Position numbers and translations under genes: made by a program. The notes under the pieces are model-generated. The model was not told the origin of the DNA, did not search any database, and saw nothing but the letters and a program-made list of their open reading frames with translations. Shown one piece after another: positions 23,977 to 27,711 of a stretch of 27,711 bases of DNA; the first letter of the stretch is position 1; each line of letters starts with the position of its first letter. This DNA comes from Erysipelotrichaceae bacterium (GTDB taxonomy: Bacteria > Bacillota_I > Bacilli_A > Erysipelotrichales > Erysipelotrichaceae): assembly GCA_017561615.1 (NCBI GenBank), contig JAFZBT010000079.1:1-27711 (forward strand), read 5' to 3'.

Positions 23977-25716
23977 ATGAACAGAACACATGTAAACGGT
24001 GAATTGAGAATAAGCGATGTCGGCAAGAAGGTAACACTGATCGGCTGGGTGGCCAAGAGAAGAAATCTCGGCTCTCTGGTCTTCATTGACCTGCGCGACA
24101 GAACCGGCATTACCCAGATTCTTTTTGATGAAAACCTGACTGAGCAGGTCAGAAGCGTCAGAAGCGAATATATCCTGGAAGTCAGCGGTACGGTAATTGA
24201 AAGAGAGAGCAAGAATCCCTCCATGCCGACCGGCGACATCGAAGTCAGGGCGGAAAGCGTTACGATCATCAACAGCGCCAACCAGACACCCTTCATCATT
24301 GCCGATGATACGGATGCGCTGGAGGATACCCGTCTGAAATACCGCTACCTGGACCTGAGAAGGCCGGTGCTGCAGCAGAAGCTGTTCACCAGAGCCAGAA
24401 TCGTCAAGGCCATGCATGAATATCTGGATGACAACGGCTTCATTGAAGTGGAAACGCCGGTTCTGGGCAAATCGACTCCGGAGGGCGCCAGAGACTATCT
24501 GGTTCCCAGCCGCGTTCATCCCGGCTGTTTCTACGCCCTGCCGCAGTCTCCTCAGCAGTTCAAGCAGCTGCTGATGGTGGCCGGCTTTGAAAGATACTAT
24601 CAGGTCGCCAGATGCTTCCGCGATGAGGACCTGAGAGCAGACCGTCAGCTTGACTTCACCCAGCTGGACATTGAAATGAGCTTCATGTCCCAGGATGAGA
24701 TCATCGCCATGACCGAGGGCCTGCTTAAGAAGGTCATGAAGGATGTCAAGGGCATTGATGTCCAGACTCCTTTCCGGCGCTTCAAGTACGCCGATGCCAT
24801 TAACCGCTATGGCTCCGATAAGCCGGACACCCGTTTCGGCTTGGAACTGGTCGAATGCCGCGACATCTTTGCCAACTCACAGTTCAAGGCCTTCGAAGAA
24901 GGTCTGAAGAGCGACGGTACCATCAAGGCCCTGGTCATTGACGGTGCGGACGGCTATTCCCGCAAGGATACCGATAAGCTGACTGAACTGGCCAAGAAGA
25001 ACGGCGCTAAGGGCCTGGTCGTCTGCAAGTACACCGGCGGTCAGCTGGAAGGCTCACCGGTCAAGTTCTTCACTGAAGAAGAGATCAGCGATCTGAAGGA
25101 AAGACTGCAGCTGAAGGATAATCAGCTGGTTCTGATGGTATCCGGCAACTGGATCAAGGCTTCTACCGCTTTAGGAGCGCTCAGAAGCTATTTCGGCAAG
25201 ACCCTAAAGCTTTATGATCCCTCAACGTTTGACTTCCTGTGGATCGTTGACTTCCCGTTACTGGAATACTCAGAGGAAGACTGCCGTTACTATTCCGTTC
25301 ATCATCCGTTCACCAGACCGCATGATGAAGACCTGGAACTGCTGGAAAGCGATCCGCTCAAGGTCAGAAGCTACGCGTATGACATCGTGCTAAACGGTTA
25401 TGAACTGGGCGGCGGTTCATTGAGGATCTATGACTGCGACATGCAGGAAAAGATGTTCGAGATCCTCTCTCTGTCAAAGGAAGAGATCCAGAACCGCTTT
25501 GGCTTCTTCATTGACGCCCTCAAGTACGGAACCCCGCCGCATGGCGGACTGGCATTGGGTCTTGACAGAGTGGCTATGATCATGACCGGCTCAGAGAGCC
25601 TGAGAGATGTCATTGCCTTCCCGAAGAACGCCTCTGCCAAGGATCCGATGTCGGATGCGCCGACCACTGTCGACCAGAAGCAGCTGGACGAACTCCACAT
25701 CAGGGTCGTAGAATGA
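23977..25716 (+). CDS. aspS: Aspartyl-tRNA synthetase
   Basis: The 579-residue product is a bacterial-type AspRS. An N-terminal OB anticodon domain (VTLIGWVAKRRNLGSLVFIDLRDR) is followed by the class II core with motif 2 ARCFRDEDLRADRQLDFTQLD. A GAD insertion domain occupies about residues 275-400, and motif 3 is GLALGLDRVAMIM with SLRDVIAFPK. The end DQKQLDELHIRVVE is typical. It charges tRNA-Asp. It is co-transcribed with hisS, and the T-box specifier upstream reads an Asp codon, so this gene may be the main regulatory target. No clear terminator follows. Confidence 0.97.
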   Translation: MNRTHVNGELRISDVGKKVTLIGWVAKRRNLGSLVFIDLRDRTGITQILFDENLTEQVRSVRSEYILEVSGTVIERESKNPSMPTGDIEVRAESVTIINSANQTPFIIADDTDALEDTRLKYRYLDLRRPVLQQKLFTRARIVKAMHEYLDDNGFIEVETPVLGKSTPEGARDYLVPSRVHPGCFYALPQSPQQFKQLLMVAGFERYYQVARCFRDEDLRADRQLDFTQLDIEMSFMSQDEIIAMTEGLLKKVMKDVKGIDVQTPFRRFKYADAINRYGSDKPDTRFGLELVECRDIFANSQFKAFEEGLKSDGTIKALVIDGADGYSRKDTDKLTELAKKNGAKGLVVCKYTGGQLEGSPVKFFTEEEISDLKERLQLKDNQLVLMVSGNWIKASTALGALRSYFGKTLKLYDPSTFDFLWIVDFPLLEYSEEDCRYYSVHHPFTRPHDEDLELLESDPLKVRSYAYDIVLNGYELGGGSLRIYDCDMQEKMFEILSLSKEEIQNRFGFFIDALKYGTPPHGGLALGLDRVAMIMTGSESLRDVIAFPKNASAKDPMSDAPTTVDQKQLDELHIRVVE

Positions 25717-25748
25717 AAATGCTGATGAAAAAAAGTGAAAATAAATGT

Positions 25749-25776
25749 TTGTGAAAAATCTTCAGTTTGTTATAAT
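25749..25776 (+). promoter_or_regulatory. Promoter of efp
   Basis: TTGTGA at 25749-25754 and a perfect TATAAT at 25771-25776 are 16 bases apart, with TGT forming an extended -10. A leader of about 60 bases follows. Confidence 0.65.
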
Positions 25777-25842
25777 ATAAAGTAGCAATCATATCCGTGA
25801 TTTGTTTTTGCGTCTAAAATAATGACTTAAGGAGTGATCTGT

Positions 25843-26400
25843 TTGATTTTAGTTAACGATTTGAAACCAGGAACGACTTTTGAATATGAAGGTAACATTT
25901 ACCTTACGCTGTCAACTACGCTCAACAAGACCGCCATGCGTCAGATGGTCGTCAAGGCTCATGTCAAGGACCTGAGAAGCGGCACCATCAAGGACGTAGC
26001 CTTCACCGGCGGCGACAAGGTTGATGAAGCTGATGTCGAAAAGAGGGAAATGCAGTATCTCTATGATGAAGGCGAAGCCCTGGTATTCATGGATACGGAG
26101 ACATATGACCAGATCGAGATCGAAAAGAGCAGACTGGAGTGGGAACTCAACTTCCTGAAGCCTCAGGCTAACATCTTCATCACCGTATATCACGGTGAGA
26201 TACTGGGAATTGTGTTACCGGACAAGGTCGAGCTTGAAGTCATTGAAGCCGAAAACGCCGTCAAGGGCGATACCGCTACGGCGGCTCAGAAGAATGCCAT
26301 TGTGGAAACGGGATGGCAGATCAAGGTTCCCCTGTTCATCAAGCAGGGTGAGATGGTTATAATCAGCACAGCTGATGGAAAATACTGCGGAAGAGCCTAA
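25843..26400 (+). CDS. efp: Translation elongation factor P with atypical modification loop
   Basis: The start is chosen as the TTG at 25843, with AAGGAG at 25829-25834, 8 bases upstream. A GTG at 25834 overlaps that site. This gives 185 residues, the usual EF-P length. The three-domain EF-P pattern is clear: VNDLKPGTTFEYEG, MQYLYDEGEALVFMDTETYDQ, VELEVIEAENAVKGDTAT and the C-terminal VPLFIKQGEMVIISTADGKY. EF-P enters the ribosomal E site and relieves stalling at proline runs. The domain I loop that normally reads KPGKG is here Lys29-Thr-Ala-Met32-Arg33-Gln. An ungapped comparison to E. coli puts Met32 at the modified Lys34 position. The modification state is unknown. Confidence 0.95.
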   Translation: MILVNDLKPGTTFEYEGNIYLTLSTTLNKTAMRQMVVKAHVKDLRSGTIKDVAFTGGDKVDEADVEKREMQYLYDEGEALVFMDTETYDQIEIEKSRLEWELNFLKPQANIFITVYHGEILGIVLPDKVELEVIEAENAVKGDTATAAQKNAIVETGWQIKVPLFIKQGEMVIISTADGKYCGRA

Positions 26401-26430
26401 GGCTGTTCCGGAAAACTGGGAGGATTAGTT

Positions 26431-27711
26431 ATGAAAGGGAGAAGCAGACTTGACCGTTATCAGAATCTGCGCACGGGAATGACTCCGAATGAGTATTCCG
26501 GTGAAGCAGCGGATAACAGCAATACCGTCACTGACAATTATCAGTCAGCAGACAACGGTTCTTCTTATGTCAGCAGCGCGCCGGGCAACAATGCCGGCAG
26601 CAACTTATACAACACATCCGATTACAGCAGACTGCTTCAGGAGCACGAGGATTTCCTGCGCTCGCTGGATGCCAACTTCGGCTCAATGCCCAACGAAGCA
26701 GCTCAGGCTAAAAAGACCAATGAAGGCGTGGAAAACTACGTTAACGGTATTCCTGCGGGCAACGTTCCCGCTCAGCCGGTCATGACGAATCCGGCTCCGC
26801 AGCCTGTGGAGCAGCCTGTTCAGCCTCAGCAGCCGTATGTGAATCCTGCTCAGCCTGTTCAGCCGCAGCCTTATCAGGGTCAGCCGGTCATGCAGCAGCC
26901 CTATGTCGTAAACGGTCAGTATGTCCAGCCGGGATACATTCCTCAGGGACAGTACGTTCAGCCCGGTTACGTTCCTCAGGGCCAGTATGTTCAGCCTGGC
27001 TACGTGCCTCAGGGCCAGTATGTTCAGCCCGGCTACATCGTTCAGCAGCCGGTACCCGTTGCACCTGTACAGCAGCCTGTTCAGCCTGAACAGCCGGCAG
27101 TGGTTGAACCGGTAAAGGAAGAGAAACCTGTTGAACAGCCGGCCATTAAGCCGATCGAAGTAAAGGAAGTCGCTCCTGCCGTCGAACATGTCAATACCAG
27201 CAGTTTTACTCCCAATGTTTCCAAGGTAGAGACGATCGAGCGGGAAGAGGGCATTAATCCGATCGTTGAAGAGGTAAAACCTGTCGTTGAGCCCGTTCAG
27301 CCGGTTACGGTAAGTGAACCTGTAAATGAAGAAGTAGTCAAAGTTGAAAAGAAGGAAATTCCGGTTGCGGAAGAACCGATCAGCTTTGTCGTTGATGACG
27401 GCCCGCTTGCCGTTAACGACATACCGGTAAGCGTTCCGGTCACACCGGCGCCCAAGACCGAAGATCAGCTGATCAAGCCGATCACCATGCCGCAGATGAA
27501 GACTCCGGAAGAGGCACATGATGAAATAAGCAGCTATGCTGACAGCATTGTGAAGGAACTCGAGCAGCAGCCTGCCGAAAGTCCGCAGGTAACCATGGAT
27601 TACAATGAACCAGTTGAACTCGATCCCTATGCTCAGACCCAGCAGCCTGAATCTGAAGTCAGCAAGCCCCTCACCATTTCCGAAGAGCATTATAACGGCT
27701 ATGTTGTCTAC
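26431..27711 (+). CDS. Long Pro/Gln-rich hypothetical protein, partial at the right edge
   Basis: The frame stays open from the ATG at 26431 (GGGAGG at 26418-26423) to the last base: 427 codons with no stop, so the C-terminus is missing. The gene starts 30 bases after efp without a terminator. No signal peptide or membrane segment is seen. Residues 1-15 are basic (MKGRSRLDRYQNLR). An Asn/Ser-rich part follows. Residues about 110-215 are rich in Pro, Gln, Val and Tyr, with four tandem GQYVQPGY(I/V)xQ units. The rest is a Val/Glu/Pro/Lys low-complexity region with a helical-looking stretch near the end. I count about 58 prolines and no Pro-Pro pair. I do not recognise the family; it may be a disordered linker protein, perhaps with a folded domain beyond the window. 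Confidence 0.85.
   Translation, partial: MKGRSRLDRYQNLRTGMTPNEYSGEAADNSNTVTDNYQSADNGSSYVSSAPGNNAGSNLYNTSDYSRLLQEHEDFLRSLDANFGSMPNEAAQAKKTNEGVENYVNGIPAGNVPAQPVMTNPAPQPVEQPVQPQQPYVNPAQPVQPQPYQGQPVMQQPYVVNGQYVQPGYIPQGQYVQPGYVPQGQYVQPGYVPQGQYVQPGYIVQQPVPVAPVQQPVQPEQPAVVEPVKEEKPVEQPAIKPIEVKEVAPAVEHVNTSSFTPNVSKVETIEREEGINPIVEEVKPVVEPVQPVTVSEPVNEEVVKVEKKEIPVAEEPISFVVDDGPLAVNDIPVSVPVTPAPKTEDQLIKPITMPQMKTPEEAHDEISSYADSIVKELEQQPAESPQVTMDYNEPVELDPYAQTQQPESEVSKPLTISEEHYNGYVVY
26914..27045 (+). repeat. Four tandem 33-bp repeats coding for GQYVQPGYxxQ
   Basis: Units lie at 26914-26946, 26947-26979, 26980-27012 and 27013-27045, in frame, with mostly third-position differences. The last unit changes Pro-Gln to Val-Gln. 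Related shorter QP(V/Y) motifs flank the array. Confidence 0.9.

Noticed and set aside
26914..27045. CRISPR-like regularly spaced repeat
   Set aside because: The units are contiguous, in frame and coding, with no spacers.
26683..27690. Open frame of 335 codons on the minus strand opposite the Pro/Gln-rich gene
   Set aside because: It is a reverse image of CAG/CCG/GTT-rich codons, giving Leu/Arg/Asn low complexity. No ribosome binding site is evident, and the plus-strand frame has a good start and fits the operon.

Overview
The window looks like chromosomal core from a low-to-mid GC Firmicute, most likely an Erysipelotrichia-type gut bacterium. That assignment is inferred from gene order and protein style, not from a marker comparison. 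The supporting signs are a streptococcal-style rsmH-ftsL-pbp2x-mraY order, a B. subtilis-style comN-secDF-recJ ... apt-relA-hisS-aspS order, a T-box leader, MraZ boxes of the kind known from mollicutes, and strong AGGAGG ribosome binding sites. I see no insertion sequence, prophage, CRISPR array, rRNA or tRNA. No gene-free stretch exceeds 300 bases; the longest (22421-22693) is filled by a T-box leader.

Layout. Positions 2-901 hold an SPFH/band 7 membrane protein. 1082-1756 is yceD-rpmF (rRNA accumulation protein and ribosomal protein L32). 1969-8170 is a reduced division and cell-wall cluster: mraZ, rsmH, ftsL, a PASTA-type PBP2x, mraY, murD. It is followed without an obvious terminator by comN-like, secDF and recJ (8203-11997). 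12196-17983 is a block of queT, pheA, aroC, an aroE-like/aroK fusion, aroA and tyrA. A convergent gene (18018-19520, minus strand) encodes a chorismate mutase fused to an aminotransferase. Then come apt and relA (19666-22420), a T-box leader with hisS-aspS (22476-25716), efp (25843-26400), and a long Pro/Gln-rich protein that runs off the right edge (26431-27711).

How the genes work together. AroK, AroA and AroC carry shikimate to chorismate. The chorismate mutase domain makes prephenate, PheA and TyrA make phenylpyruvate and 4-hydroxyphenylpyruvate, and the fused aminotransferase can finish phenylalanine and tyrosine. The early shikimate steps (aroF/G, aroB, aroD) are absent here. The only AroE-like domain has lost its catalytic Lys/Asp pair and its NADP loop.

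Most interesting points: (1) the catalytically broken AroE domain fused to shikimate kinase, in an operon headed by a transporter-like gene, which suggests possible use of imported shikimate; (2) the chorismate mutase-aminotransferase fusion; (3) an EF-P whose modification loop has Met-Arg instead of the usual Lys-Gly, beside a Pro-rich protein with no Pro-Pro pair; (4) a SecDF that seems to have lost its proton-relay residues and the SecF extracellular domain; (5) an Asp-specific T-box in front of hisS-aspS.
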